Source: Clostridia bacterium (lineage in GTDB: Bacteria > Bacillota > Clostridia > UBA1381 > UBA9506). From it: a stretch of DNA of 46,513 bases. Where the stretch lies: assembly GCA_017549205.1 (NCBI GenBank), contig JAFYVH010000012.1, forward strand, positions 1-46,513. Reading direction: 5' to 3'. Positions 24,963 through 35,402 of the stretch are shown here, one piece after another (the stretch's first letter is position 1; the number at the start of each line of letters is the position of its first letter). A program made the position numbers and the translations under genes. Under the pieces are notes generated by a model. The model was not told the origin of the DNA. It saw nothing but the letters and a program-made list of their open reading frames with translations, and did not search any database.

Positions 24963-25376
24963 TTATTTTTTAGGCCGCTTTGCGCCATACTTTGATCTGC
25001 CCTGCATACGACCGTTAACACCGGCGGTATCCAAAGAACCACGGATGATATGGTAACGCACACCAGGAAGATCCTTAACCCTGCCGCCACGAATCAAAAC
25101 AACGCTATGCTCTTGCAGGTTATGACCGATACCGGGGATATAAGCCGATACTTCAATGCCGTTTGTCAGACGAACTCTGGCAAGCTTACGCAGTGCGGAG
25201 TTAGGCTTTTTCGGTGTCATGGTCTTAACAGATGTGCAAACACCACGCTTTTGGGGCGAACTGATGTCGGTAGTTTTTTTCTTCAGCGTATTTAAGCCCT
25301 TTAAAAGAGCAGGCGCTGTGGACTTCTTTACAGAAGTTTCTCTACCTTTTCTCACAAGCTGGTTAAAGGTTGGCAT
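24963..25376 (-). CDS. rpsL: 30S ribosomal protein S12
   Basis: A 137-residue decoding-centre protein of the small subunit. The family core is unmistakable: [12 protein letters not shown] at the start, [21 protein letters not shown], and [17 protein letters not shown] with the PGVRYH loop. Lys is present at the positions equivalent to K42/K43 and K87/K88, so no classical streptomycin-resistance change is seen. AAGGAGG precedes the ATG. It lies between the L7Ae-like gene and rpsG. Confidence 0.98.
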   Translation of the reverse strand: MPTFNQLVRKGRETSVKKSTAPALLKGLNTLKKKTTDISSPQKRGVCTSVKTMTPKKPNSALRKLARVRLTNGIEVSAYIPGIGHNLQEHSVVLIRGGRVKDLPGVRYHIIRGSLDTAGVNGRMQGRSKYGAKRPKK

Positions 25377-25407
25377 GAACTGATTTCCTCCTTTCAGTCA
25401 AAGTTAA

Positions 25408-25650
25408 TTATATCAAAACAACAGCACAAGCCGCACCTACATCAATGCCGCAGGCGCGTCCCAGTTGTTGCTTTGTATCAAAATAAGTAACAGGCACTTG
25501 TTTTTCCCGGCAGAGCGCTTCAAAAGGCTCACGAACCGGGGCATCAGCATCCTGTGCCACATAGGCAGAAGCTGCTTTTCCGGCAGCTACAGCCTCGGAG
25601 CACTGTCTGACTCCGATGAGAATGGGTTGGCTTTTAAGGTCGCCGTCCAT
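25408..25650 (-). CDS. L7Ae-family RNA-binding protein (YbxF-like)
   Basis: An 80-residue protein of the L7Ae/L30e/Gadd45 family, whose Firmicutes members bind kink-turn RNA and associate with ribosomes. The fold signature is visible in ILIGVRQCSEAVAAGKA, AYVAQDADA and the closing segment LGRACGIDVGAACAVVLI. ATG 25650 is chosen: the alternative GTG at 25662 overlaps the Shine-Dalgarno sequence TTGGAGTG. It is the first gene behind the strong str promoter and sits between rpoC and rpsL, as in Bacillus and Clostridium. It could regulate its own leader through a kink-turn, but none is clear. Confidence 0.9.
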   Translation of the reverse strand: MDGDLKSQPILIGVRQCSEAVAAGKAASAYVAQDADAPVREPFEALCREKQVPVTYFDTKQQLGRACGIDVGAACAVVLI

Positions 25651-25723
25651 AATGTTTTTCACTCCAAGTTTTCATGGTGCAGCAAAGTGCGCCGCATCGT
25701 AGTATACGCAGAAAAACTGCGGA

Positions 25724-25760
25724 CACAAGCATAAGGGGCTCATCACCCCTTACGCTTGTG
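25724..25760 (-). other. Stable hairpin at the 5' end of the str-operon mRNA
   Basis: Arms 25724-25738 and 25746-25760 pair over 15 positions with one mismatch (cacaagc..taagggg / ccccttacgcttgtg) around a 7-nt loop. With the promoter at 25772-25800 the transcript would start near 25764, so the hairpin occupies about nucleotides 5-41 of the leader. No T-tract follows, so it is not a simple terminator for rpoC. Likely roles are mRNA stabilisation or leader control. Confidence 0.6.
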
Positions 25761-25771
25761 CATACCATATT

Positions 25772-25800
25772 ATTTTACCATAATAAATCCTGCGTGTCAA
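25772..25800 (-). promoter_or_regulatory. Strong promoter of the L7Ae-rpsL-rpsG-fusA unit
   Basis: In the minus sense, a perfect TTGACA (25800-25795), a 17-bp spacer and TAAAAT (25777-25772) with an adjacent TG extension. It sits just past the rpoC stop. Confidence 0.8.
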
Positions 25801-25817
25801 TAGCTATTTTGTTTCGA

Positions 25818-28800
25818 TTATTCTGCAGAAACTTCCTGTTCAGGAACCACATTGGAACCAATGTAATCACTGTTATCTAAAACGAAAGAGCTATAGGTTG
25901 CTTCTGCTTCAGGAGAAACAGCCTGCTCAAAATCAGTATTCTGATACTTGGGCATACCAGTACCGGCAGGAACAAGCTTACCAATGATAACATTTTCTTT
26001 AAGACCAACCAGCGGGTCAATTTTACCCTTGGTAGCAGCTTCTGTCAGAACTCTTGTTGTTTCCTGGAAGGAAGCAGCAGAGAGGAAGGAATCGGTGGTT
26101 AAGGACGCCTTGGTGATACCCAGAATGATGCGGGTACAGGTTGCCGGAGCCAAACCTTTTGCTTCCATTTCTGTATTTGCAGCTTCAAATTCATTAATAT
26201 CAACCAATGAGCCTGCTAAGAAGTTTGTATCACCGGATTCCTCGATGCGAACACGACGGAGCATCTGACGAACAATAACCTCAATGTGACGGTCGTTGAT
26301 ATCAACACCCTGCAGACGATATACACGCTGTACTTCTTGAATGAGATACTGCTGTACGGCTGTAACATCTTTAATACGCAGAATGTCGTGAGGATTGATG
26401 CTACCTTCTGTGAGTTCATCACCCTTAGAAACAACATCACCTTCATTAACCTTGATGCGTGAACCATAGGGAATTAAATAGGTCTTAGCGTCACCAACTT
26501 TATCGTCGGTAATCACAACTTCACGCTTCTTCTTATTTTCTACAATGCTGACCTTACCGCCGATTTCAGCGATAATCGCAAGACCCTTGGGCTTTCTGGC
26601 TTCAAACAATTCTTCAACACGGGGTAGACCCTGTGTGATGTCGTCAGCGGTTGCAACACCACCGGTGTGGAAGGTTCTCATGGTCAGCTGTGTACCGGGT
26701 TCACCGATAGACTGAGCTGCAATGATACCAACAGCTTCACCAACGGGCACTTTATCACCACTGGCAAGGTTAGAACCATAACATTTAGCACAAATACCCA
26801 CTTTAGCCTTACAGGTTAATACAGAGCGAATGACAGCTCGTTTTACGCCTGCATCAACGGCTTTCTTTGCAAGCTGCTCGGTGATTAAGGTGTTTGCAGG
26901 AACAATCACTTCACCGGTTTCAGGATGCACGATGGGTTCTAAGGTGAAACGACCGTTTAAGCGGTCGAAGAGACCCTCAATGAGTTCTTTGCCGTCACGG
27001 ATATCAAATACTTCAATACCTTGGTCGGTACCGCAATCTTCTTCACGAATGATAACTTCCTGGCTGACATCAACCAAACGACGGGTTAAGTAACCGGAGT
27101 CGGCAGTACGCAGAGCTGTATCGGCCAAACCTTTTCTTGCACCGTGAGAGGAGATGAAATATTCCAAAACATTAAGACCTTCACGGAAGTTAGCACGAAT
27201 CGGAATTTCAATGGTTTTACCGGAGGTATCATTCATCAAACCACGCATACCTGCCAGCTGACGAATCTGGTTCTGGCTACCACGGGCACCGGAATGGGCC
27301 ATCATGTAAATAGGATTGAACTTATCCAGATTTCCCATCAAGGCCTTAGTTACCTTATCATTGGTTTCATTCCAGGTCTTGATAACCATATTATAACGCT
27401 CTTCGTCAGAAATTAAACCGCGTTTGAACTTTTTAGTGATTTTTTCAACTGCTTCTTCAGCTTCAGCAAGGTATTGCTTTTTAGCTTCAGGTACAACCAT
27501 GTCGCTTACACTAACGGTAACGGCGCCACGGGTAGAGAACTTATAACCTAATGCCTTGATTCTGTCTAAAACTTCAGCAGTTTCGGTTAAGCCATGCACA
27601 CGAATACACTTATCAACGATTTTACCCAGTTCTTTTTTGGTGGTTAAGAAATCGATTTCAAGCTTAAGCAGGTTTTCGGGAATGGTTCTGTCTACAAAGC
27701 CTAAATCCTGGGGCACTGCTTCGTTGAAAATGATACGACCCACGGTTGTATCGATGATAGCTTCGTGCATAACGCCCTCAATCTCTTTATTCATGCGAAC
27801 TTTGATGGGCGCATGAATGCCAACAACACCATTGGTGTAAGCCAAAATGGCTTCGTTGGGATTAGAGAAGAATTTGCCGGAGCCGATTTCTTCTTCGTTG
27901 TCAATGGTCAGATAATAAACACCTAAAACCATGTCTTGTGTGGGTACGGTTACAGGGCGACCATCCTGAGGCTTTAGCAGGTTGTTTGCAGAAAGCATTA
28001 AGAAACGGGCTTCTGCCTGCGCCTCAGGGGAGAGGGGTACATGAACAGCCATCTGGTCACCGTCGAAGTCGGCATTGTATGCAGTACATACCAAGGGGTG
28101 CAGCTTCAGTGCGCGACCCTCTACAAGCACGGGTTCAAAGGCCTGAATACCCAATCTATGCAGTGTTGGTGCACGGTTTAACAGAACGGGATGCTCTTTA
28201 ATAACATCTTCCAAAACATCCCAAACTTCAGGTTTTAACCGCTCAACCATGCGTTTTGCACTCTTAATGTTGTGTGCCAGTCCACCGTTAACAAGCTTCT
28301 TCATAACAAAGGGCTTAAACAGCTCGATGGCCATTTCTTTAGGCAGACCGCATTGATAAATCTTAAGCTCAGGTCCAACTACGATAACGGAACGGCCGGA
28401 GTAGTCAACACGCTTACCCAAGAGGTTCTGACGGAAACGACCCTGCTTACCCTTTAACATATCGGAAAGGGATTTTAAAGGACGGTTTCCGGGACCGGTA
28501 ACAGGACGACCGCGACGACCATTGTCAATCAAGGCGTCAACAGCTTCCTGCAACATTCTTTTTTCGTTACGAACGATAATTTCGGGCGCACCCAAATCAA
28601 GCAGTCTCTTTAAACGATTGTTACGGTTGATAACACGACGATACAAATCGTTTAAGTCAGAAGTCGCAAAGCGACCGCCGTCTAACTGCACCATGGGACG
28701 CAAATCGGGAGGAATTACCGGGATGACATCCAAAATCATCCATTCCGGCTTGTTGCCGGATAAACGGAAGGATTCAACAACCTCTAACCGTTTTAAAAGA

Positions 28801-29429
28801 CGAACTTTTTTCTGGCCAGTAGCGCCTTCTAAATCCAGCTTGAGTTCCTTAGACATTTCCTCCAGGTCAATTTCCTGCAAAAGTTCTTTAATAGCTTCTG
28901 CACCCATGCCAGCGCGGAAACGATCGCCATACTTTTCAGAAAATTCACGATATTCTTTTTCAGATAAAATCTGCTTTTTCTGCAGTTCGGTTCTTGTGCC
29001 CGGGTCAATAACCACATAAGCGGCAAAGTAGAGCACTTTTTCAAGCATTCTGGGGGTCATATCCAGAAGCAGACCCATACGGGTAGGGATACCCTTAAAA
29101 TACCAAATGTGAGACACAGGGGCAGCCAATTCGATGTGGCCCATGCGTTCACGGCGTACCCGAGAGCGTGTAACTTCAACGCCGCAACGGTCACAAACAA
29201 TGCCTTTGTGACGGATACGCTTGTATTTTCCGCAGTGACACTCCCAGTCTTTTTGTGGGCCAAAGATACGCTCACAAAACAGACCGTCGCGCTCTGCTTT
29301 TAAGGTTCTGTAGTTGATGGTTTCCGGTTTTTTCACTTCGCCCCGGGACCACTCACGAATCATTTCCGGTGATGCCAGGCCGATTTTAATTGCTTCAAAT
29401 GAATTTTCAGACAACCGATTCATCTCCAT
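25818..29429 (-). CDS. rpoC: RNA polymerase subunit beta'
   Basis: A 1203-residue catalytic subunit of RNA polymerase. The N-terminal zinc-binding site CHCGKYK...CDRCG is near residue 64-85, and the active-site Mg2+ motif [12 protein letters not shown] near 450. A second zinc site lies in [13 protein letters not shown] near 870, followed by the trigger-loop segment [16 protein letters not shown]. Length fits Clostridia. The start is taken at 29429; an ATG two codons later has no better ribosome site. It follows rpoB by 54 bp and precedes the L7Ae-like gene. Confidence 0.98.
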   Translation of the reverse strand: MEMNRLSENSFEAIKIGLASPEMIREWSRGEVKKPETINYRTLKAERDGLFCERIFGPQKDWECHCGKYKRIRHKGIVCDRCGVEVTRSRVRRERMGHIELAAPVSHIWYFKGIPTRMGLLLDMTPRMLEKVLYFAAYVVIDPGTRTELQKKQILSEKEYREFSEKYGDRFRAGMGAEAIKELLQEIDLEEMSKELKLDLEGATGQKKVRLLKRLEVVESFRLSGNKPEWMILDVIPVIPPDLRPMVQLDGGRFATSDLNDLYRRVINRNNRLKRLLDLGAPEIIVRNEKRMLQEAVDALIDNGRRGRPVTGPGNRPLKSLSDMLKGKQGRFRQNLLGKRVDYSGRSVIVVGPELKIYQCGLPKEMAIELFKPFVMKKLVNGGLAHNIKSAKRMVERLKPEVWDVLEDVIKEHPVLLNRAPTLHRLGIQAFEPVLVEGRALKLHPLVCTAYNADFDGDQMAVHVPLSPEAQAEARFLMLSANNLLKPQDGRPVTVPTQDMVLGVYYLTIDNEEEIGSGKFFSNPNEAILAYTNGVVGIHAPIKVRMNKEIEGVMHEAIIDTTVGRIIFNEAVPQDLGFVDRTIPENLLKLEIDFLTTKKELGKIVDKCIRVHGLTETAEVLDRIKALGYKFSTRGAVTVSVSDMVVPEAKKQYLAEAEEAVEKITKKFKRGLISDEERYNMVIKTWNETNDKVTKALMGNLDKFNPIYMMAHSGARGSQNQIRQLAGMRGLMNDTSGKTIEIPIRANFREGLNVLEYFISSHGARKGLADTALRTADSGYLTRRLVDVSQEVIIREEDCGTDQGIEVFDIRDGKELIEGLFDRLNGRFTLEPIVHPETGEVIVPANTLITEQLAKKAVDAGVKRAVIRSVLTCKAKVGICAKCYGSNLASGDKVPVGEAVGIIAAQSIGEPGTQLTMRTFHTGGVATADDITQGLPRVEELFEARKPKGLAIIAEIGGKVSIVENKKKREVVITDDKVGDAKTYLIPYGSRIKVNEGDVVSKGDELTEGSINPHDILRIKDVTAVQQYLIQEVQRVYRLQGVDINDRHIEVIVRQMLRRVRIEESGDTNFLAGSLVDINEFEAANTEMEAKGLAPATCTRIILGITKASLTTDSFLSAASFQETTRVLTEAATKGKIDPLVGLKENVIIGKLVPAGTGMPKYQNTDFEQAVSPEAEATYSSFVLDNSDYIGSNVVPEQEVSAE

Positions 29430-29483
29430 TCCGATTTTATTGCCGCCCCGACTGCGGCTTTCGTATCATTGCGGGTTTTCAGA

Positions 29484-32400
29484 TTACAGCAAATCAAGAT
29501 CATCAACAAAGTCGCTTGTTTCGCCATCTAATCCCGATTCAAACTCATCGTCTAAATCATCATCAAGATCTTCATCGAGATCATCTTCCATGCCATCGTC
29601 AAGATCATCGTCGAGGTCTACGCCTTCATCATCGATTTCGCCCTCGTCGTCGCCTTCATCATCGTCGGCTAAATCCAAGTCGATGTAAGAAGCATCGCCC
29701 TTAACGGAAAGACCCATTGAAGCCTCTTCGTCCTCTTCTTCAGAAGAATCTTTCAGGTGAATTTCTTCCATGTTTTCGTCCAATGCACGAATATCTAAGC
29801 ACAAAGATTGCAATTCTTTGATTAAAACCTTGAAGGATTCAGGAATACCCGGCTTCGGTACGCTATCGCCTTTGACAATGGATTCATAAGTTTTAACACG
29901 ACCTACAATATCGTCTGACTTAACTGTCAGAATTTCCTGCAGAGTGTATGCAGCACCATAAGCTTCCAAAGCCCAAACTTCCATTTCACCGAAACGCTGT
30001 CCGCCGAATTGAGCTTTACCGCCCAAAGGCTGCTGTGTAACCAAGGAATAGGGGCCTGTGGAACGGGCGTGAATCTTGTCGTCAACCAAGTGGGCCAATT
30101 TCAGAATGTACATAATACCCACGGTAACGCGATTATCAAAAGGCTCACCGGTACGACCATCATAGAGGATGGTTTTACCGTCGCGGTCAAGACCTGCCTT
30201 TTCCAAGGTATCCATAATATCAAATTCGTTGGCGCCGTCAAATACCGGAGTGGCTATTTTCCAGCCAAGCTCTCTGGCAGCACGACCCAAATGCACTTCA
30301 AGCACCTGACCAATGTTCATACGGGAAGGTACGCCCAAAGGATTCAGTACGATTTCAAGCGGTGTACCATCGGGCAGGAAGGGCATGTCTTCTTCCGGCA
30401 GAATGCGGGAGATAACACCCTTATTACCATGGCGACCGGCCATTTTATCACCAACAGAAATCTTACGCTTCTGTGCAATGTAGCAGCGAACCAACTGATT
30501 TACGCCCGGGGGCAGCTCATCGCCTTTTTCACGGTCAAAGACAATAACATCAACGATGATACCGGCTTCACCATGAGGTACACGGAGAGAGGTGTCACGC
30601 ACCTCACGGGCTTTTTCACCAAAGATGGCACGGAGCAGACGCTCTTCAGCGGTGAGCTCGGTTTCACCTTTAGGTGTTACTTTACCAACTAAAATATCGC
30701 CGGAGCGAACTTCAGCACCAATGCGAACAATACCGCGCTCGTCCAAATCCTTCAGCGCATCTTCACCCACATTGGGAATGTCACGGGTGATTTCTTCACT
30801 GCCAAGTTTTGTGTCACGGGCTTCGCACTCATATTCTTCAATGTGAATTGAGGTTAAAACATCATCACGAACCAGTTTTTCGCTGATGAGCATAGCATCT
30901 TCATAGTTGTAGCCTTCCCAGGTCATAAAACCGATGAGGATGTTTTTACCCAAAGCGATTTCACCTTGGTCTGTTGAAGGACCGTCGGCGATGATATCAC
31001 CCTTTTTAACCTTTTCACCCTCAGCCACAATCGGCTTCTGGTTGATGCAGGTTCCCTGATTGGAACGGGTGAATTTAATTAATTTATAAGGATGTAAGTT
31101 GCCTTTTTTATCCTTAATAACAATTTCGTCGGCGCTGACCTTGTGAATGGTGCCATCCTGCTTTGCCAGAACAACAACACCGGAATCTTTTGCGGCTTTA
31201 TATTCCATGCCGGTACCGATGATGGGGGACTGGGTTTTTAAAAGGGGCACAGCCTGACGCTGCATGTTTGCACCCATCAGGGCACGGTTTGCGTCGTCGT
31301 TTTCAAGGAAGGGAATCATTGCAGTCGCAACAGAAACCACCTGCTTGGGCGATACATCCATAAAGTCAATCTGAGAAGCTTCAACTTCTAAGATATCATC
31401 CTTAAAGCGAGCAGCAACTTTCTTGTGAACGAACTTGCCTTCATCATCTAAAGGCTCGTTGGCCTGTGCAATGATATACTGATCTTCAATGTCAGCTGTA
31501 ATATAAATAATTTCATCGGTTGCCTTGCCGGTCTTTTTATCAACACGGCGATAGGGGGCTTCAATGAAACCATATTCGTTAATGCGAGCATAGGTAGAAA
31601 GAGAAGAAATCAAACCAATGTTCGGACCTTCAGGGGTTTCAATGGGACACATTCTTGAATAGTGAGAATGGTGAACATCTCGAACCTCGAAGCCAGCACG
31701 GTCACGGGATAAACCGCCGGGACCTAAGGCTGAAAGTCTTCTTTTATGTGTCAGTTCAGAAAGAGGATTCAACTGATCCATGAACTGAGAGAGCTGAGAA
31801 GAACCAAAGAACTCTTTAATGGTAGCAACAACAGGACGAATATTGATAAGCGCCTGAGGTGTTACAACATCAAGGTCCTGAATGGTCATGCGCTCACGAA
31901 CAACACGCTCCATACGGGAAAGACCAATACGGAACTGGTTCTGCAAAAGCTCACCGACACAACGCAGGCGACGATTGCCCAAGTGGTCAATATCATCTGT
32001 GGTGCCAATGCCATATAAAAGACCAATCTGATAGTTGATTGATGCAAAGATATCTTCAATGGTAATATGACGGGGGATAAGCTCGTCAATCCGGCGGCTA
32101 ATAGCTTCACGGATGGCAGCTTCGTCTTTATTTTCTTCTAAAATCTCATTTAAAGCATTCAGGCAAACCTTTTCATGAATATCCATGTCTGAGCAATCGA
32201 AGTCTACATATTCAGATAAGGTAACGGTATGGTTAGAGAAAACCTTAATGGCTTTTCCGTTAACATCAAGAACAACCTCGTTAACACCGGCAAGCTCTGC
32301 TTTTTCAGCAATCTCTTTAGAAATGTACTGGTTGGCAGGCAACAACACTTCACCTGTGCGAGGATCAGCAATAGCCTCTTTGTTGGTGAAGCCGGTGATA

Positions 32401-33251
32401 CGGGCAGCAAGACCTAACTTCTTATTAAATTTAAAACGACCAACTTTAGCAAGGTCATAACGCTTGGGATCAAACAAAAGACCCATCAAAAGTGTGCGAG
32501 CACTTTCAACTGCCGGCGGTTCACCGGGACGGAGTTTTTTGTAAATCTCAATTAAGGCTTCATCCTGGCTCTGAATAGAAGCGGTTTTTTCCAAGGTGTT
32601 CAGCATGGCCTCTGTCTCACCAAAGAGGGAGAGAATCTGGTCATCTGTAATCACACCAAGGGCGCGGATTAAGACTGTGATAGGAATCTTTCTTGTACGG
32701 TCAATACGAACAGAAAGAACATCGTTCACATCGTTTTCATATTCAAGCCATGCACCGCGATACGGAATAACGGTGGAATTAAAAAGCTCTTTACCTGTTT
32801 TGTCATGCTCCATGGCAAAATAGATGCCGGGAGAACGAACCAACTGGCTGACGATAACACGCTCAGCACCGTTGATGATAAAGGTACCCTGATCGGTCAT
32901 CAGGGGGAAGTCGCCCATGAAAATTTCCTGCTCTTTCACTTCACCGGTTTCTTTATTGATTAAGCGAACACGGGCTTTTAAGGGCGATGCATAGTTGGTG
33001 TCTCTTTCCTTACATTCCTCTACATCGTACTTAACCTTGTCTTCCAGCTTGTAATCAATAAACTCCAAAACCAGATTGCCAGTGTAATCCGTAATTGGGG
33101 AAATGTCATGAAAAACCTCTTTCAAGCCTTCGTCCAAAAACCACTGATATGAGTCTTTTTGAACCTCAATCAGGTTTGGCATGTCCAGGACTTCATCGAT
33201 TTTTGCATAACTCATTCTGACATTTTTGCCTAATTGAATCGGATGCACCAT
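29484..33251 (-). CDS. rpoB: RNA polymerase subunit beta, with long acidic tail
   Basis: A 1255-residue catalytic subunit. The rifampicin region [20 protein letters not shown] then [10 protein letters not shown] has the sensitive-type Asp, His and Ser residues. [35 protein letters not shown] and the C-terminal clamp segment [21 protein letters not shown] are present. After about residue 1165 the protein continues as an Asp/Glu-rich low-complexity tail of about 90 residues (for example [19 protein letters not shown]) ending DDLDLL. The matching DNA is a near-tandem series of gat/gac/gag codons. AGGTGATCTAGGT precedes ATG 33251. No rplJ-rplL lies upstream; a divergent gene begins 313 bp away. 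Confidence 0.98.
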   Translation of the reverse strand: MVHPIQLGKNVRMSYAKIDEVLDMPNLIEVQKDSYQWFLDEGLKEVFHDISPITDYTGNLVLEFIDYKLEDKVKYDVEECKERDTNYASPLKARVRLINKETGEVKEQEIFMGDFPLMTDQGTFIINGAERVIVSQLVRSPGIYFAMEHDKTGKELFNSTVIPYRGAWLEYENDVNDVLSVRIDRTRKIPITVLIRALGVITDDQILSLFGETEAMLNTLEKTASIQSQDEALIEIYKKLRPGEPPAVESARTLLMGLLFDPKRYDLAKVGRFKFNKKLGLAARITGFTNKEAIADPRTGEVLLPANQYISKEIAEKAELAGVNEVVLDVNGKAIKVFSNHTVTLSEYVDFDCSDMDIHEKVCLNALNEILEENKDEAAIREAISRRIDELIPRHITIEDIFASINYQIGLLYGIGTTDDIDHLGNRRLRCVGELLQNQFRIGLSRMERVVRERMTIQDLDVVTPQALINIRPVVATIKEFFGSSQLSQFMDQLNPLSELTHKRRLSALGPGGLSRDRAGFEVRDVHHSHYSRMCPIETPEGPNIGLISSLSTYARINEYGFIEAPYRRVDKKTGKATDEIIYITADIEDQYIIAQANEPLDDEGKFVHKKVAARFKDDILEVEASQIDFMDVSPKQVVSVATAMIPFLENDDANRALMGANMQRQAVPLLKTQSPIIGTGMEYKAAKDSGVVVLAKQDGTIHKVSADEIVIKDKKGNLHPYKLIKFTRSNQGTCINQKPIVAEGEKVKKGDIIADGPSTDQGEIALGKNILIGFMTWEGYNYEDAMLISEKLVRDDVLTSIHIEEYECEARDTKLGSEEITRDIPNVGEDALKDLDERGIVRIGAEVRSGDILVGKVTPKGETELTAEERLLRAIFGEKAREVRDTSLRVPHGEAGIIVDVIVFDREKGDELPPGVNQLVRCYIAQKRKISVGDKMAGRHGNKGVISRILPEEDMPFLPDGTPLEIVLNPLGVPSRMNIGQVLEVHLGRAARELGWKIATPVFDGANEFDIMDTLEKAGLDRDGKTILYDGRTGEPFDNRVTVGIMYILKLAHLVDDKIHARSTGPYSLVTQQPLGGKAQFGGQRFGEMEVWALEAYGAAYTLQEILTVKSDDIVGRVKTYESIVKGDSVPKPGIPESFKVLIKELQSLCLDIRALDENMEEIHLKDSSEEEDEEASMGLSVKGDASYIDLDLADDDEGDDEGEIDDEGVDLDDDLDDGMEDDLDEDLDDDLDDEFESGLDGETSDFVDDLDLL

Positions 33252-33382
33252 TACCTAGATCACCTCATTTATTATTTTGCCCATGACAGCTTGCGTTTGC
33301 AGCTGTTATTATGTAATGCATTACGGGGCTCGCAATCCACACATGCATAAATACCCTATTTTGACTTATAATGCAATTTATA

Positions 33383-33411
33383 ATACTATCACAGTCAAGT
33401 CAATAAGTCAA
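33383..33411 (-). promoter_or_regulatory. Promoter of rpoB-rpoC
   Basis: In the minus sense, TTGACT (33411-33406), a 17-bp spacer and TAGTAT (33388-33383) with a TG extension. Two further TTGACT copies lie inside the spacer. The 5' leader is about 125 nt and contains a small hairpin near 33285-33306. The rest of the 313-bp gap between rpoB and the divergent gene is AT-rich spacer. Confidence 0.55.
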
Positions 33412-33500
33412 GGGTTTTTACCAAAAAAATAGAAAAAGTTTTAATTTTTTTTAAGTATATCTAAAAAAATAAAAAACACAGTGAAAAAAACAGTTAAGTC

Positions 33501-33529
33501 TTTAAAATTAGCAGGAATTGTGATACAAT
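33501..33529 (+). promoter_or_regulatory. Promoter of the ComEC-like/DUF3006 pair
   Basis: TTTAAA (33501-33506), a 17-bp spacer and TACAAT (33524-33529) with a TG extension (33521-33522). Confidence 0.55.
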
Positions 33530-33564
33530 AAATCCATAATAACTTGCAGGAAAAAAGGGTGTGA

Positions 33565-34419
33565 ATGATGAAGAAGAAATCGCTTTTATATATTGTGGTA
33601 CTTATAGCGGTGGGGCTGTTTAGTCTGCTAACGCCCCAAGAAGAGAAAGTCGGCCTTTCTCATCAGGCAGGCATTTTGCAGGTCGCCTTTTTGGATGTGG
33701 GGCAGGGGGATAGCGCCTTTATGATTTTGCCGGAGGGCAAGACTGTTTTAATTGATGCAGGTGAGCAGGATGCCGGAACGGTTATAACCGACTTCATTTC
33801 GTCCTGCGGCATCAGCAAAATTGATTATTTCATCTTATCCCACCCTCACAGCGACCACATCGGCGGTGCTGAAACGGTGTTGAGTCAATTTGAGATAGGT
33901 GCTGTGTATATGCCCAATGCCGTGCACACAAGTCGCACCTTTGAAAAACTTTTGCAAACACTCAAGCAAGACAATCTGCCTGTTCACAGAGCAGAGGCAG
34001 GCGTTACAATAGAAATCGACTCAGCAGTGGATATGACCTTTGTGTCACCCAAAGCGCAAGGCTATGAAGATTTAAACAATGCATCGGCTGTGCTCAGGGT
34101 CACCTATGGCGAAAAAGCCTTTTTATTTGCAGGCGATGCAGAAGAACTTGCAGAGCAGGATATGATAAAAAGCGGGTTACCCCTCAAAGCCCATGTGCTT
34201 AAGGTGGGGCACCATGGCTCGTCTACCTCAAGCTGTACGAGCTTTTTAAAAGCAGTATCGCCGGAGGTGGCAATTATCTCGGCGGGGATTGACAACGACT
34301 ATGGTCACCCGCACAGAGAAACTTTGGAAAGTCTGAATAAATTAGGAGTTAATAAAATTTTGCGCACAGATGAATCGGGGACCATTATCATTTCGACCGA
34401 TGGCAAAAAAATATGGTAA
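33565..34419 (+). CDS. ComEC-like metallo-beta-lactamase-fold hydrolase
   Basis: A 284-residue protein with an N-terminal membrane anchor or signal segment (residues 5-22) and an extracytoplasmic metallo-beta-lactamase domain like the C-terminal domain of ComEC. VAFLDVGQGDSAFMILP is near residue 40, and the metal ligands lie in HPHSDHIGG (about 92-100), FAGDAE and GHHGSSTS. The ComEC channel domain is absent, so this is the stand-alone secreted or tethered form. The substrate is unknown; a nuclease role is suggested by the family. ATG 33565 or 33568 could be used. The DUF3006 gene starts 25 bp downstream, a common pairing in Clostridia. Confidence 0.88.
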   Translation: MMKKKSLLYIVVLIAVGLFSLLTPQEEKVGLSHQAGILQVAFLDVGQGDSAFMILPEGKTVLIDAGEQDAGTVITDFISSCGISKIDYFILSHPHSDHIGGAETVLSQFEIGAVYMPNAVHTSRTFEKLLQTLKQDNLPVHRAEAGVTIEIDSAVDMTFVSPKAQGYEDLNNASAVLRVTYGEKAFLFAGDAEELAEQDMIKSGLPLKAHVLKVGHHGSSTSSCTSFLKAVSPEVAIISAGIDNDYGHPHRETLESLNKLGVNKILRTDESGTIIISTDGKKIW

Positions 34420-34444
34420 TTTTGTTTTTAAGGGAGGCAGAGAA

Positions 34445-34645
34445 ATGAAAACTTACATCGTGGACCACATTGAAGGGGACAAGCTGATTGTAGAAACTGA
34501 AGACGAACAGTTTTATGCCATTGAAAAAGCCCTCCTGCCGGAAGCAAAAGAGGGCGATTGTATCACTCTGTATATAAATAAGGAAGAAACAGAAAAAAGA
34601 CGGGAAAAAATGCGCGAAATTTTAAATCAATTATTTGAGAATTGA
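34445..34645 (+). CDS. DUF3006 domain protein
   Basis: A 66-residue protein with the DUF3006 pattern: TYIVDHIEGDKLIVETEDEQFYAIEKALLP, then EGDCITLYI and a charged C-terminal helix. Function is unknown. ATG 34445 is chosen because AGGGAGGC lies directly upstream. The gene follows the ComEC-like hydrolase closely, so both are likely co-transcribed and functionally linked. Its last 19 bp overlap the 3' end of the convergent spoIIR gene, leaving no terminator between them. Confidence 0.85.
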   Translation: MKTYIVDHIEGDKLIVETEDEQFYAIEKALLPEAKEGDCITLYINKEETEKRREKMREILNQLFEN

Positions 34646-35229
34646 TGCATGCGTGCCTTCACTTTTTGCCAAAGCTCCACCAATTTAAAAGACGGCTTTA
34701 AATTAATGCGGTCACTTTCGCAAACAAGAGAAAAGGTTTCGGAGCTGACAGAATCACTGAGCTGCTGCAGGGCTTCTTCGTTCATGGTGCCGTCGGCAGC
34801 ATCGGCAAAGCAAAGAGGCGGGTACATAACGCACCACCAATTTTGCCCCTCGCCGCTGCCGATGATAATTCGGACAGCGTGGTAGTCACCGGCGGGCAGG
34901 GTGAGTGTGTCATATGTTTTTCGGGGAAAATAAAACTCTCCTCGCTCTATGGTGACGGGATAGTCATAACCCTGTTTTTTTATTTCATCACAGCAGCAGG
35001 CTAAAATCTCTGCATCGGTTAAAAGGGAGGGAGAACCGGCTGATTCGGCTAACACTCTGTCCCGAACGGCGAGTTTTAATGCCTGGTCGCAAGTCGAGTT
35101 GCTGTTTGCTAAAATATGCATTCTCACAATGCCGCGGGATAGCTCGCGGGACACATCTTCTGAGGCAAAGGCCCAGGTGAGGGTGAGCAACAGGGCCGCA
35201 AAGAGCGCAAAAGGTAATTTATGTTTCAT
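34627..35229 (-). CDS. spoIIR: Stage II sporulation protein R
   Basis: A 200-residue exported signalling protein. In sporulating Firmicutes SpoIIR is made in the forespore under sigma-F and triggers SpoIIGA to activate pro-sigma-E in the mother cell. An N-terminal signal segment (residues 3-20) is followed by the family core GIVRMHILANSNSTCDQALKLAVRDRVL (RxHILANS pattern) and VTIERGEFYFPRKTY...LPAGDYHAVRIIIGSGEGQNWWCVMYPPLCF. ATG 35229 is chosen over an in-frame start at 35319 because GGAAAGGCGG precedes it and it begins the signal peptide. An 8-bp hairpin (35248-35255 / 35259-35266) lies just upstream of the ribosome site. No convincing sigma-F promoter was found by eye. It supports sporulation ability. 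Confidence 0.92.
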   Translation of the reverse strand: MKHKLPFALFAALLLTLTWAFASEDVSRELSRGIVRMHILANSNSTCDQALKLAVRDRVLAESAGSPSLLTDAEILACCCDEIKKQGYDYPVTIERGEFYFPRKTYDTLTLPAGDYHAVRIIIGSGEGQNWWCVMYPPLCFADAADGTMNEEALQQLSDSVSSETFSLVCESDRINLKPSFKLVELWQKVKARMHQFSNN

Positions 35230-35340
35230 AAAAACCGCCTTTCCTATGGCAGAGCATGGCTCTGCCGGTGAGTTCTTTTTGTCTTTATCAGTATGAACAA
35301 AAAACAGAAAGATAAACATAATAATTTTTATAAATTTACT

Positions 35341-35370
35341 ATTGCATTTTTATGCAATATAATGTATAAT
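35341..35370 (+). promoter_or_regulatory. argC promoter with ArgR-box-like palindrome
   Basis: TTGCAT (35342-35347), a 17-bp spacer and TATAAT (35365-35370). A perfect 18-bp palindrome, attgcat-tttt-atgcaat (35341-35358), covers the -35. Its size, AT-rich centre and TGCAT/ATGCA half-sites resemble ARG boxes bound by ArgR/AhrC. Repression by arginine is inferred. Confidence 0.65.
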
Positions 35371-35402
35371 AATACAAAACAAGAGAGTGAGTGATTTTTA
35401 AC

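Noticed and set aside
25724..25760. Hairpin as the rpoC terminator
   Set aside because: No U-tract follows on the minus strand, and a strong promoter places it inside the next transcript's leader.
29520..29660. Repetitive gat/gag stretch as a CRISPR-like or satellite array
   Set aside because: It is in frame and codes for acidic residues; unit length and spacing are irregular.
29314..29704. Ser/Arg-rich plus-strand frames opposite the 3' end of rpoB
   Set aside because: They are complements of the acidic codon repeats of the RpoB tail.
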